64,000 nt of DNA from Rhodospirillaceae bacterium (GTDB taxonomy: Bacteria; Pseudomonadota; Alphaproteobacteria; Kiloniellales; DSM-21159), in NCBI GenBank assembly GCA_006969625.1, contig CP030885.1, positions 1,995,430 through 2,059,429 of the forward strand. Direction: 5' to 3'. Below, in pieces: positions 17,722 through 29,338 of this stretch. Each line of letters begins with the position of its first letter. Positions within the stretch are counted from its first letter, which is position 1. The notes under the pieces were generated by a model. That model worked only from the letters and a program-made list of their open reading frames with translations. It was not told the origin of the DNA and did no database searches. The position numbers were made by a program, and so were the translations under genes.

Positions 17722-18540
17722 ATGACCCGTGACCGCACCCGCCACCTCGTCCTGCTGCTGCCGCTCGGTATCCTGACGGGGGCCTTCTTCCTGCTGCCGA
17801 CCGCCCGGCTGATCGCGGTCGGCGCCAGCGGCGAGGCGGGTCTGGCCGGCTACCTCGCGGTGCTGACGACGCCGCGCTACTTCGAGAGCTTCGTGGCGAC
17901 CATCCTGCTTTCGCTCGGCGTGACCGCCGTCACCCTGGCGATCGCCACCGCGGCCGGCCTGTTCCTGCAGCGCAACGCCTTTCCCGGCCGCGAGGTGCTG
18001 GTCGCGCTGCTGACGTTTCCGTTGGCCTTTCCGGGTGTCGTGGTGGGCTTCATGGTGATCCTGCTGGCCGGCCGGCAGGGGGTGATCGGCGGGCTGACCG
18101 ATGCTCTGACCGGCGAGAAGCTGGTCTTCGCCTACTCCATGGCAGGGCTGTTCATGGGCTACGTCTACTTCTCGATCCCGCGGGTGATCCTGACCGTGAT
18201 GGCGGCGATCGAGAAGCTGGACCCGGCGCTGGAGGAGGCGGCGCGCTCGCTCGGGGCCGGGCCGTGGACGGTGCTGCGAGATGTCGTGCTGCCGGCGCTC
18301 AAGCCCGCCTTCCTCGCCTCCGGCGCGGTCTGCTTCGCCACCGCGATGGGGGCCTTCGGCACGGCCTTCACCCTGGCGACCGACATCGACGTGCTGCCGA
18401 TGACGATCTACACGGAGTTCGTCCTCTACGCCAACTTCGCCACGGCCGCTGCGCTCTCGATCGTGCTCGGCGCGATCACCTGGCTGGCGCTGGCGCTCTC
18501 GCGCTCGCTCGCCGGCACCACCGTCGCGGCGGCGGGCTGA
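17722..18540 (+). CDS. ABC transporter permease subunit 1
   Basis: A 272-residue inner-membrane protein with about six helices. The EAA loop that contacts the ATPase is seen as LEEAARSLGAGPWTVLRDVV followed by LPALKP. N-terminal residues LVLLLPLGILTGAFFLLPTA form the first helix. It resembles permeases of the spermidine/putrescine, iron and phosphonate importers. It is separated from the second permease by only 4 bp, so the two should form the heterodimeric channel. Confidence 0.88.
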   Translation: MTRDRTRHLVLLLPLGILTGAFFLLPTARLIAVGASGEAGLAGYLAVLTTPRYFESFVATILLSLGVTAVTLAIATAAGLFLQRNAFPGREVLVALLTFPLAFPGVVVGFMVILLAGRQGVIGGLTDALTGEKLVFAYSMAGLFMGYVYFSIPRVILTVMAAIEKLDPALEEAARSLGAGPWTVLRDVVLPALKPAFLASGAVCFATAMGAFGTAFTLATDIDVLPMTIYTEFVLYANFATAAALSIVLGAITWLALALSRSLAGTTVAAAG

Positions 18541-18544
18541 GCCG

Positions 18545-19408
18545 ATGCTGCGCGGCGGAACCAGCCGGCGCGGGTGGGGGTTCTGGGCGCAGCTCGCCTT
18601 CACCCTGCTGGTCTGCACCTTCCTGATCCTGCCCGCGGTGCTGTCGATGCTGGCGGGGGTGACGGCCAACTTCTTCCAGGGCCTGTCGAGCGGGCTGACC
18701 CTCAAGTGGGTGGTGCAGGTCTTCGAGCTCTACAGCGACACGCTGCTGCTGACCCTGGGGATCGCGCTCGCCTGCCTGCTGGTCACGCTGCTGATCGGGG
18801 TGCCGGCCGCCTATGTCCTGACGGTGCGCCAGTCCTGGCTGACCCGCCTGGTCGAGGAGGTGGTCACCCTGCCGGTGGCGATTCCCGGCCTCGCCATCGC
18901 CCTGGCGCTGCTGCTGACCTACGGCGGCTTCGGCGACTTCCGCCAGTCCTGGGCCTTCATCCTGGTCGGCCACGTGCTCTACACGCTGCCCTTCATGCTG
19001 CGCGCCGTGATGGCCGTGCTCGCCTCGATCGACATCCGCACCCTGGAGGAGGGGGCGGCCAGCCTGGGCGCCGGCTTCTGGACGCGATTTTTCACCGTCG
19101 TCCTGCCGAACGCCAAGTCCGGCATCCTCGCCGGCTCGCTGATGGTGGTCACCTTGTCGATCGGCGAGTTCAACCTGACCTGGATGCTGCACACGCCGCT
19201 CACCAAGACCCTGCCGGTCGGACTCGCGGACTCCTACGCCTCGATGCGGCTGGAGGTGGGCAGCGCCTATACCCTGGTGTTCTTCGTCATGATCGTCCCG
19301 CTGCTGGTGGCTATCCAGGCGATGGCGCGCCTCGAGCGCCGCGCCAAGCGGACACGGCCGCTGCGCGAGGAGGCCCTGCCGCAAGCCGTCGCGGAGACGC
19401 CGCGATGA
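18545..19408 (+). CDS. ABC transporter permease subunit 2
   Basis: A 287-residue inner-membrane protein with about six helices. The EAA loop reads LEEGAASLGAGFWTRFFTVV followed by LPNAKSG. Upstream helices contain LVTLLIGVPAAYVLTVRQ and VTLPVAIPGLAIALALLLTY. The stop overlaps the ATG of the ATPase gene by 4 bp, indicating coupled translation. It pairs with the preceding permease. Confidence 0.88.
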   Translation: MLRGGTSRRGWGFWAQLAFTLLVCTFLILPAVLSMLAGVTANFFQGLSSGLTLKWVVQVFELYSDTLLLTLGIALACLLVTLLIGVPAAYVLTVRQSWLTRLVEEVVTLPVAIPGLAIALALLLTYGGFGDFRQSWAFILVGHVLYTLPFMLRAVMAVLASIDIRTLEEGAASLGAGFWTRFFTVVLPNAKSGILAGSLMVVTLSIGEFNLTWMLHTPLTKTLPVGLADSYASMRLEVGSAYTLVFFVMIVPLLVAIQAMARLERRAKRTRPLREEALPQAVAETPR

Positions 19409-20466
19409 GCCTGAGCACCTCCATGCCCGTCCGCCTGGCAGGCTGCGGCAAGACCTTCGCCGACGGGACGCGCGCGCTGGAGCCCCTGGACCTGGGGATC
19501 GCCGGCGGCGAGACGCTGGTGCTGCTCGGCCCGTCCGGCTGCGGCAAGACGACGACGCTGCGCATCCTCGCCGGCCTGGAGGCGCCCGACCCCGGCGGCC
19601 GGGTGCTGTTCGGCGAGGCCGAGGTGACCCACCTGCCGATCGAAAAGCGCAACGTCGGCATGGTGTTCCAGTCCTACGCGCTGTTCCCCAACATGGACGT
19701 CGCCGGCAACGTCGGCTACGGCCTGCGGGTGCGGCGGCTGCCAGAGGCCGAGCGGCGGCGGCGGGTCGCCGAGGTGCTGGAAATGATGGCGATCTCCGAA
19801 CTGGCGCACCGTCGGATCGACCAGCTTTCCGGCGGCCAGCGCCAACGGGTGGCGCTGGCCCGCGCGCTGGCGGTGCGACCCCAGGTGCTGCTGCTCGACG
19901 AACCACTGACGGCGCTCGACGCGGCGTTGCGCGAGCGTCTGCGCGTCGAGATCGACGCGCTGCTGCGGCGCCTCGGCATCACCGCGATCTACGTCACGCA
20001 CGACCAGTCCGAAGCGATGGCGCTGGGCGACCGCATCGTCGTCATGGACCGCGGGCGCGTCGCCCAGGTGGGCCCGCCGCGCGAGATCTACTTCCGCCCG
20101 GCCAACCGCTTCGTCGCCGAGTTCATCGGCACGATGAACCTGCTGCGCGGCGAGCTGCGCGACGGGCGGCTGGTGCTGCCCGGCGGTGCGCTGCCGCTGG
20201 CCGGTAGCGAGGCTGCGGACGGTGCGGCGGGCGAGACCGAAGTCCTGTTCCGGCCCGAGGCTGCGCGGATCTGCGCGTCGGAGGCGGCGGCGCTCGTCGG
20301 CCGGGTCCGCTCGGCCCAGTTCCTTGGTGACCGGACACGCCTGGTCCTCGACGGCGTGGCGCGGCGCACGGTGATCGTCGAGGCGCCGGGGCGGCGCGAA
20401 TTCCGCGACGGCGAGGCCGTCGGCCTGACGATCGATCCCACCGATCTGATTCGCCTGCCGGACTGA
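19405..20466 (+). CDS. ABC transporter ATP-binding protein
   Basis: A 353-residue ATPase of the MalK/PotA type. Walker A is GPSGCGKTT (about residues 42-50), the signature is LSGGQRQRVALARAL, and Walker B is VLLLDEPLTALD, followed by the switch histidine in YVTHDQSEAMAL. The C-terminal 110 residues form a TOBE-like regulatory domain. The ATG overlaps the permease stop by 4 bp; the open frame continues upstream within the permease gene but that part is a shadow. It energises the importer encoded by the three preceding genes. Confidence 0.93.
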   Translation: MSLSTSMPVRLAGCGKTFADGTRALEPLDLGIAGGETLVLLGPSGCGKTTTLRILAGLEAPDPGGRVLFGEAEVTHLPIEKRNVGMVFQSYALFPNMDVAGNVGYGLRVRRLPEAERRRRVAEVLEMMAISELAHRRIDQLSGGQRQRVALARALAVRPQVLLLDEPLTALDAALRERLRVEIDALLRRLGITAIYVTHDQSEAMALGDRIVVMDRGRVAQVGPPREIYFRPANRFVAEFIGTMNLLRGELRDGRLVLPGGALPLAGSEAADGAAGETEVLFRPEAARICASEAAALVGRVRSAQFLGDRTRLVLDGVARRTVIVEAPGRREFRDGEAVGLTIDPTDLIRLPD

Positions 20467-20554
20467 CCGGAAAGCCGAAAACCTTGATTCTCCGGGCGCT
20501 TTGAAGAGCCGCCGACGCGGTGACTCGTATCCTGCGGCTCAAGTCTCGACTTGT

Positions 20555-20583
20555 CTATATAACCATATGCTGATATAGATATC
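20555..20583. promoter_or_regulatory. AT-rich palindromic block upstream of metF
   Basis: In otherwise GC-rich sequence, an AT island holds CTATAT (20555-20560) and its inverse ATATAG (20573-20578), with a CATATG palindrome centred between them and GATATC-like sequence after. It lies about 100 bp before metF. It could be a -10 region plus an operator for a methionine regulator of the SahR/SamR kind. No SAM or cobalamin riboswitch core was recognised in the 217-bp gap (20467-20683). Confidence 0.35.
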
Positions 20584-20683
20584 GAGGTCGTACGGTCGCT
20601 AGAAGCCGACGCTTTTTGATCAGTTAACCGCTGCCATGGCACGATGTCGCCGTGGCGCGGTCGAACGGGAACCAGAGGCGCTC

Positions 20684-21592
20684 ATGTCGAACTCCGTGTC
20701 GCAGGCGAACCGGTCGCAGACGGCGCATCTCATGCCGCACGTCTCCTTCGAGGTTTTTCCGCCCGCCCCGAAGGCGGAAGAGCGCTTCTGGACCACCGTG
20801 TCGCGCCTGCGCGCGCTGCGCCCGGCCTACATGTCGGTCACCTACGGTGCCGGCGGCTCGACCAAGGACCGTGGCGACCGGGTCGTCCGCCGCATGGTCC
20901 GCGAGCCCGGCCCTGAGCCGGCGGCGCACCTGACCTGCGTGGGCGCCAGCCGGACGGAGACGGACGCCATCGCCACCGGCTGGATCGAGGCTGGCGTGCG
21001 CCGCTTCGTGGCGCTGCGCGGCGACATGCCGGACATGCAGGCTTTCGAGCCGCATCCCGAGGGCTACGGCGGGGCCGCCGACCTGGTGGCCGCCCTCAAG
21101 CGCCACGGCGCCGAACATGTCTCGGTCGGCGCCTATCCCGAGCCGCATCCGGATTTCCGCTGCGAAGACAGCGACCTCGACCATCTGCGCGGCAAGTTCG
21201 CAGCGGGCGCCGACAACGCCATCACCCAGTACGTCTTCGAGCCGGAGACCTTCCTGCGCTACCGCGACCGCATGCGTTCGGCCGGGATCGAGCGGCCGCT
21301 GATCGTCGGCCTGATGCCGATCTTCGACTTCGCCAAGGTGCGCAGCTTCAGTGCCAAGTGCGGTGCCGTCGTGCCGGCCTGGCTGGAGGCCCGCTTCGCG
21401 CCGTTGGCCGACAGGCCGGATGCGCACCACGAGGCCGCGGTGGAGACGGCCGTGTCGTTCTGCCGGCGCCTGCAGGGCGAGGGCGTCGACGGTTTCCACG
21501 TCTACACCATCAACCGCGCCGACCTGACCATCGACATCTGCCGCGAGATGGGTTGGGCGAGCGAAGAGCGCTTGGCCGAGGCGGCAGCATGA
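20684..21592 (+). CDS. metF: Methylenetetrahydrofolate reductase
   Basis: A 302-residue flavoprotein that reduces 5,10-methylene-THF to 5-methyl-THF, the methyl donor for methionine synthase. Family motifs are VSFEVFPPAP (with the active-site Glu), MSVTYGAGGST, and the VALRGDMPD segment. The start at 20684 (MSNSVSQANRSQ) is preferred; the frame is open to an ATG at 20636, which would add 16 unconserved residues. The stop overlaps the next gene by 4 bp. It heads a methionine gene cluster with both halves of metH, so methyl group supply and transfer are co-expressed. Confidence 0.93.
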   Translation: MSNSVSQANRSQTAHLMPHVSFEVFPPAPKAEERFWTTVSRLRALRPAYMSVTYGAGGSTKDRGDRVVRRMVREPGPEPAAHLTCVGASRTETDAIATGWIEAGVRRFVALRGDMPDMQAFEPHPEGYGGAADLVAALKRHGAEHVSVGAYPEPHPDFRCEDSDLDHLRGKFAAGADNAITQYVFEPETFLRYRDRMRSAGIERPLIVGLMPIFDFAKVRSFSAKCGAVVPAWLEARFAPLADRPDAHHEAAVETAVSFCRRLQGEGVDGFHVYTINRADLTIDICREMGWASEERLAEAAA

Positions 21593-22224
21593 GCGGAACC
21601 GCGGGCGATCTCCTGGCGCTCGAGCCGTGCAGCCGCGCGGCATCGGCCTGCGCGCCGGCACCGGAGCGCGACCTGTTCGGCAGCCCGCAGGCGCTTTGCG
21701 CGCTCGCGGCCACGCGCGCCGCCGATGTCGAGGCTGCAGCCGCCGCCGCCCTGAGGGACGGTGCGGAGGCCCTGCTGGTCGAGACCCGCACGTTGGAGGG
21801 CGACTTGCGAGAGGCGGCCTTCGCGCTCGCCTATGCGGCCGCCGATCTGGCCCGCCAGGCGGTGGTGCAGGCCGGCTGCGGCGCCGTCGTCGGCCTGGTG
21901 CGGCACGCCGATGCGGCGCAGATCGCCGGTCTGCTGGCCGGCGGCGCCGTAGCGCTGGTCGTGGAGGCGGGCGTTACCGCCGAGGAGGAGATCGCCGAAG
22001 GGCAGGCGGAAGCCGGGACGGATCGCCCGGTCTTTCGTGCCGCCGAGATCGCGGTACGGTCTGACACGGCGGGCGCTCGGCGCCTGTCCGGCCCCGGGCT
22101 GGCGCGGCTGCGCGCCGCGCTCGCGCACCCGGGACCGCGCCGCCCGGCGGCCGTGCGGGTCGAGGAAGACACCCAGACCCCCTCCAGCCTGAGCGCCCCG
22201 AACCGCCTCGGCTCGGCGGCCTGA
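21589..22224 (+). CDS. Uncharacterised protein between metF and metH, possible remnant methyltransferase-like barrel
   Basis: A 211-residue protein, Ala-rich (well over a quarter Ala), overlapping the metF stop by 4 bp. I do not recognise a family with confidence. The segment DGAEALLVETRTLEGDLREA resembles the GADLILVET-plus-helix element of homocysteine S-methyltransferases, and the same kind of element occurs in the MetH N-half just downstream. However, the zinc-binding cysteines (GxNC and GGCC) of that family are absent. It may be a degenerate barrel or a structural partner for the split MetH. The first 35 and last 40 residues look disordered. Base composition matches the neighbours. Confidence 0.6.
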   Translation: MSGTAGDLLALEPCSRAASACAPAPERDLFGSPQALCALAATRAADVEAAAAAALRDGAEALLVETRTLEGDLREAAFALAYAAADLARQAVVQAGCGAVVGLVRHADAAQIAGLLAGGAVALVVEAGVTAEEEIAEGQAEAGTDRPVFRAAEIAVRSDTAGARRLSGPGLARLRAALAHPGPRRPAAVRVEEDTQTPSSLSAPNRLGSAA

Positions 22225-22263
22225 ACCCCCGACTGCCCCCTTAGCCCGCGCCCAAGGAGCCCC

Positions 22264-23381
22264 ATGTCCGGCACGCCCAAGCTCGCCCCCGATCCCGACC
22301 GCCAGGCCGCCCTGCAAGCGACGCTCGAGCAGCGCATCCTGGTGCTCGACGGCGCCATGGGCACCGAGATCCAGGAGCTCAAGCTGGACGAGGCAGCGTT
22401 CCGCGGTGCCCGCTTCGCAGACTGGCCGAGCGAGCTGAAGGGCGACAACGACCTGCTGGTCCTGACCCAGCCGGACACGATCAAGGCGATCCACGGCGAT
22501 TACCTGGAGGCGGGCGCCGACATCCTGGAGACCAACACCTTCAACGCCACGCGCCTCAGCCAGGCCGACTACGGCATGGAGGAGATTGTCCCCGAGCTGA
22601 ACCGCGAGGCGGCACGCCTGGCGCGCGAGGCCGCCGCCGCCCACAGCACGCCGGACAAGCCGCGCTTCGTTGCCGGCGTCCTCGGCCCGACCTCACGCAC
22701 CGCCTCGATCTCCCCCGACGTCACGGATCCCGGCTTCCGCAACGTCGACTTCGAGGAGCTGCGCGCCAATTACCGCGAGGCGGCGTCGGCGCTGCTGGAA
22801 GGCGGCGCCGACCTGATCCTGGTCGAGACGGTGTTCGACACGCTGAACGCCAAGGCCGCCCTCTTCGCGCTCGACGAGCTGTTCGAGGAGATGGGCGCAG
22901 GCTGGCCGGTCATGGTCTCGGGGACGATCACCGACCTCTCCGGGCGGACCCTCTCTGGCCAGACCGTCGAGGCGCTGTTCTACTCGGTGCGCCACGCGCA
23001 CCTGCTGAGCATCGGCCTGAACTGCGCCCTCGGCCCCGCCGAACTGCGTGCCTACGTGGCGGAGCTGGCACGCATCGCCGACACCCGCGTTTCCGCGCAT
23101 CCCAACGCGGGTCTGCCGAACGAACTGGGCGGCTACGACCTGGGGCCCGAGGCGATGGCCGAGCACCTGGAGGAGTGGATGGCCTCCGGCCTGCTGAACA
23201 TCGTCGGCGGCTGCTGCGGTACACGGCCGAGCCACGTCGCACGCATCGCCGAGGCGGCGGCCAAGTACCCGCCGCGGCCGGTCCCGAAACTGAAGCCGGC
23301 CCTGCGCCTATCGGGGCTGGAGCCCTTCGTCGCCCAGACCGCAGAGCGCGACGAGCCGCGCGCCGACGAGGGAGTCGCGGC

Positions 23382-23385
<4 letters not shown>
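22264..23385 (+). CDS. metH: Methionine synthase, N-terminal half (homocysteine S-methyltransferase domain)
   Basis: A 373-residue stand-alone version of the first module of cobalamin-dependent methionine synthase. It starts DGAMGTEIQ-type barrel sequence near residue 28. The zinc site is formed by the cysteine of [10 protein letters not shown] and the pair in [10 protein letters not shown]. It binds and deprotonates homocysteine for methyl transfer from methylcobalamin. In most bacteria this domain is fused to the rest of MetH; here it ends in its own stop codon, overlapping the ATG of the second half by 4 bp. The arrangement is a true split with coupled translation rather than a frameshift, because both junction ends carry normal termini and starts. 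Confidence 0.92.
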
Positions 23386-26069
<2,684 letters not shown>

Positions 26070-26183
26070 GGCCGCGCATCCGTCCGTCTGCCATGCGCAG
26101 CCGGCGCTTTGCGTCGCTTCGCCGTCGGCGTTATCTCTTTGGGGAGCAATAGCTGGGCGAGCAATAGCGAAGGGACGATCGAC

Positions 26184-27140
26184 ATGGCGCCCAAGGTCTT
26201 CATCGACGGCGATGCCGGCACCACCGGCCTGCAGATCCGCGCCCGGCTGGAGGGCCGCAGCGACCTGGAGCTGGTTCGCCTGGACGAGGAGCGCCGCAAG
26301 GACCCGGCCGCCCGGCGGGAGATGCTGAACGACTGCGACCTCGCGATTCTCTGCCTGCCCGACGCGGCGGCGCGCGAAGCGGTCGCGATGATCGACAATC
26401 CGCGCACCCGCGTGCTCGACGCCAGCACCGCCCACCGCGTCGCCGACGACTGGGCCTTCGGCCTGCCGGAGATGGCGCCGGGGCAGGCCGAGACGGTTGC
26501 GCAGGCTCCTCGGGTGAGCAATCCCGGTTGCTACTCGACCGGCGCGATCCTGCTGCTGCGCCCGCTGGTCGACGCCGGCCTGCTGCCCACCGACTATCCG
26601 CTCACCGTCAATGCCGTCTCCGGCTATTCCGGCGGCGGAAAGGCCTTGATCGGCCGCTACGAAGGGACCGCGCCGGACGGCCCGGCCTACTTCTCCTACG
26701 GCCTCGGCCTGACCCACAAGCACCTGCCCGAGATGCAGGTCTACAGCCGTCTGGAACACGCGCCGCTGTTCCAACCCTCGGTCGCCCGCTATTACAAGGG
26801 TATGCTGGTCAACGTTCCGCTGCAGCTCTGGGCGCTGCCCGGCCGGCCGAGCGTCGAGACTCTGCACGCCGCGCTGGCGCAGGCCTATGGCGGCCAAGCC
26901 TTCGTGCGGGTCGCGCCGCTCGCCGAGTCGGCCGCGCGCACGGACCTGGACCCGCAGGCGCTCAACGGCACCAACGACGCGGAGATCCACGTCTTCGCCG
27001 AGGCTGCGCAGGAGCGCTGCCTGCTGTCCGTCGTGCTCGACAACCTCGGCAAGGGCGCATCGGGGGCCTGCGTGCAGAACCTCAACCTGATGCTGGGGCT
27101 GGAAGAGTCGGCCGGTTTGACGGTGCGTCTCGCAGCCTGA
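26184..27140 (+). CDS. argC: N-acetyl-gamma-glutamyl-phosphate reductase, short type
   Basis: A 318-residue NADPH-dependent reductase of arginine biosynthesis, converting N-acetylglutamyl-phosphate to the semialdehyde. The N-terminal Rossmann region reads [19 protein letters not shown], and the active-site Cys116 lies in [11 protein letters not shown]. Its length matches the shorter type 2 AGPR common in alphaproteobacteria. The ATG at 26184 follows GAAGGGACG; an earlier in-frame ATG at 26109 has no support. It stands alone after metH and before the export locus. Confidence 0.93.
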   Translation: MAPKVFIDGDAGTTGLQIRARLEGRSDLELVRLDEERRKDPAARREMLNDCDLAILCLPDAAAREAVAMIDNPRTRVLDASTAHRVADDWAFGLPEMAPGQAETVAQAPRVSNPGCYSTGAILLLRPLVDAGLLPTDYPLTVNAVSGYSGGGKALIGRYEGTAPDGPAYFSYGLGLTHKHLPEMQVYSRLEHAPLFQPSVARYYKGMLVNVPLQLWALPGRPSVETLHAALAQAYGGQAFVRVAPLAESAARTDLDPQALNGTNDAEIHVFAEAAQERCLLSVVLDNLGKGASGACVQNLNLMLGLEESAGLTVRLAA

Positions 27141-27309
27141 CTTCCGATACCTACGCGCCTTTCGGTAGTCTGGAACTAACCCTTTCGTAGGCAGAGGTTT
27201 TGCTGTATCGCTTCACTTAAGCGGGTGGTTCGATGCGTGCATGCCATTGCGGGTGACGCACCGGACCCGACTTGCGGATGTTGGGGAGTTCCGAAGGTCG
27301 CAGGAGACC

Positions 27310-29019
27310 ATGGTTGTCGGGGAATCGGTTGGGGGACGGCGGTCGATGGCACGGAGCGGCGAGACGAGCCTCCTGTCGGGCGTGGCCAAGGGTCTTGCAA
27401 CTCTTGCAGTAGTTCTGGGCCTGAGTGCCTGTGCGGTCCAGACGGATCCGCTGACGCTCGAAGAGAACGTCGAGGGCGCGCAGGGCGACCTGCAGGACAT
27501 GTTCGCGGTGCAGGAGCCGATTGACGGGCCGATCGGCATGTACGAGGCGATGGCGCGCGCCGTGCGCTATAATCTGGACGGCCGTCTGCGTGCCATGGAG
27601 CAGGCGCTGTCGCAGGAGCAGGTCGACGTCGCCTCGTTCGACCTGCTGCCGCAGATCGACGCCCAGGCGGGAATCACCTCGCGCTCCAACACCGACGCCT
27701 CCTCGAGCGAATCGATCGAGACCGGCACGGAGTCCCTGGAGCCCTCCACCTCGGTCGACGACACGCGCTTCACCGGCGACGTGCGGGCGGTCTGGAACGT
27801 CCTCGACTTCGGAGTCTCCTATTACTCGGCGCGCCAGGCCTCAGACCGCGCGAAGATCGCCATGGAGCGCCGCCGCAAGGTGGTGCACGACATCATCCAG
27901 GACGTGCGCACGTCCTATTGGCGGGCCGTCGCCGCCGAGCGCCTGCTGTCGCGCATCGACCCGCTGATGGTGCGGGTCGAGCGCGCTCTGGCCGACTCTG
28001 CGCGGATCGAGGAGCTCGCGCTGCAGTCGCCGATGGACGCGCTGACCTACCAGCGCAGCCTGCTCGACTCCATGCGCCAGCTTCAGCAGCTCCGCCGCGA
28101 CCTGACCCTGGCCAAGACCGAGCTGGCGGCGCTGATGAACCTGCCGCCGCAGCAGGATTTCACGGTGCAGGTCCCGGACGCGACGGCCTTCCGGCCGATC
28201 GAGATCGGGCTGGAGCCGGAGGACATCGAGATCCTGGCGCTGACCTATCGCCCGGAACTGCGCGAGGAGCGCTACCAGACGCGGATCAGCCAGCAGGAGG
28301 CGCGCAAGGCGCTTTTGCGCATGCTGCCGGGCATCGAGTTCGACACGGCTCTGAACTTCGACACCAACTCCTTCCTGGTCAACAACACCTGGGCCTCCTA
28401 TGGCGCCCGCATCACCTGGAACCTCTTCAACCTGATCAGCGGCCCAGCGCGGCTGGACGCCGCCGAGGCCGAGGAGGAGGTGAGCGAGGCGCGCCGCCAG
28501 GCCGTGTCGATGGCGGTGCTGGTCCAGGCCCACGTCGCCTGGATCAACTATCGCAACGCCGAAGAGGACTTCGAAACGGCCCAGGCGCTGCGCGAAGTCG
28601 ACGCCCGCATGCTGGAGCAACTCGAGGCGCTCGGTGCGGCGGCGGCCACCGGCGATCTGCCGGTGATCCGCGGCGAGTTGGCGCTGCTGCTCAGCGACCT
28701 GCGCCGCGACCTCGCCTATGCCGAATTGAACAACGCCAGCGGCGCCATCCTGCTGTCGATCGGCGCCGATCCCCTGCCGGCCAGCGTGCCGGACGACTCC
28801 CTCGGCACTCTGGCCGCCGCCATCCGCGAGACCGAGGCCGCTTGGCGGCGCGGCGAGTTCCGTGTCAACACGGCGGAGATCGAGATCCCCCCGCTCGGCG
28901 CCGCGCCGCCGGCCGTCGTTCCCGCCGAGCAGGCGCCGGGCGGTGTGCCGACCGACCTGCTGTCCGGCGTGCCGGCCAAGGGGCCTGGTGAGGCGACGGC
29001 GGCATCCCTCGGAAGCTGA
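27310..29019 (+). CDS. TolC-family outer-membrane efflux lipoprotein
   Basis: A TolC/OprM-like outer-membrane channel of about 569 residues. Two starts are plausible: ATG 27310 (preceded by GCAGGAG) and ATG 27346. Both keep a lipobox, LGLSAC, with Cys41 or Cys29 as the lipidated residue after the hydrophobic stretch LATLAVVLGLSA. The mature protein shows two repeats of long helices and hairpins typical of OEP domains, e.g. DVRAVWNVLDFGVSYYSARQ and ARITWNLFNLISGPARLDAA. The C-terminal 60 residues are Pro-rich. It opens the locus that holds the giant repeat protein and three HlyD-type proteins, so it is the obvious outer-membrane exit of that export system. Confidence 0.88.
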   Translation: MVVGESVGGRRSMARSGETSLLSGVAKGLATLAVVLGLSACAVQTDPLTLEENVEGAQGDLQDMFAVQEPIDGPIGMYEAMARAVRYNLDGRLRAMEQALSQEQVDVASFDLLPQIDAQAGITSRSNTDASSSESIETGTESLEPSTSVDDTRFTGDVRAVWNVLDFGVSYYSARQASDRAKIAMERRRKVVHDIIQDVRTSYWRAVAAERLLSRIDPLMVRVERALADSARIEELALQSPMDALTYQRSLLDSMRQLQQLRRDLTLAKTELAALMNLPPQQDFTVQVPDATAFRPIEIGLEPEDIEILALTYRPELREERYQTRISQQEARKALLRMLPGIEFDTALNFDTNSFLVNNTWASYGARITWNLFNLISGPARLDAAEAEEEVSEARRQAVSMAVLVQAHVAWINYRNAEEDFETAQALREVDARMLEQLEALGAAAATGDLPVIRGELALLLSDLRRDLAYAELNNASGAILLSIGADPLPASVPDDSLGTLAAAIRETEAAWRRGEFRVNTAEIEIPPLGAAPPAVVPAEQAPGGVPTDLLSGVPAKGPGEATAASLGS

Positions 29020-29338
29020 CTGGAAGCTGGGTCGCCCTCGCCCGACGCGCCGGGAAGCGGTGCAGGCCACAGGCTAGGATATGCATCACACCTTAGCCGA
29101 TTCAATCTAGCAGCGAGTGTGAAATCGGCGTAGAGTTGCACCGAGTTCGCAACGTCGGCGCGCGAATGCGACGTCTTCGACGGGACGTCTCGGACGTGAA
29201 GAGACACCTCGCCACTGATCCGGTTGCGGCGTCCTGACCGATCCAGGCTTCGGCCGGGCGCCGGAGGACAGCGGCGTACGCTGCACGCGAGAGCCCGAGC
29301 CGAAGCATGGCGGGCGCCGGTCGAGAGAGGAAACCCGC
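29020..29338. other. Intergenic region before the giant surface protein
   Basis: About 320 bp with no convincing gene. It has an AT-richer stretch near 29080-29130, which may hold the promoter, and several GACGTC-like short repeats near 29165-29205. A ribosome site, GAGAGAGGAAA, precedes the next start. No terminator hairpin with a T tract was seen after the TolC gene. Confidence 0.4.

Noticed and set aside
16378-18705. A long minus-strand open frame over the ABC importer genes
   Set aside because: The plus strand holds clear ABC components; the reverse frame has no domain.
20467-20683. SAM or cobalamin riboswitch before metF
   Set aside because: No recognisable conserved core or paired elements were found; only an AT-rich palindromic block is visible.
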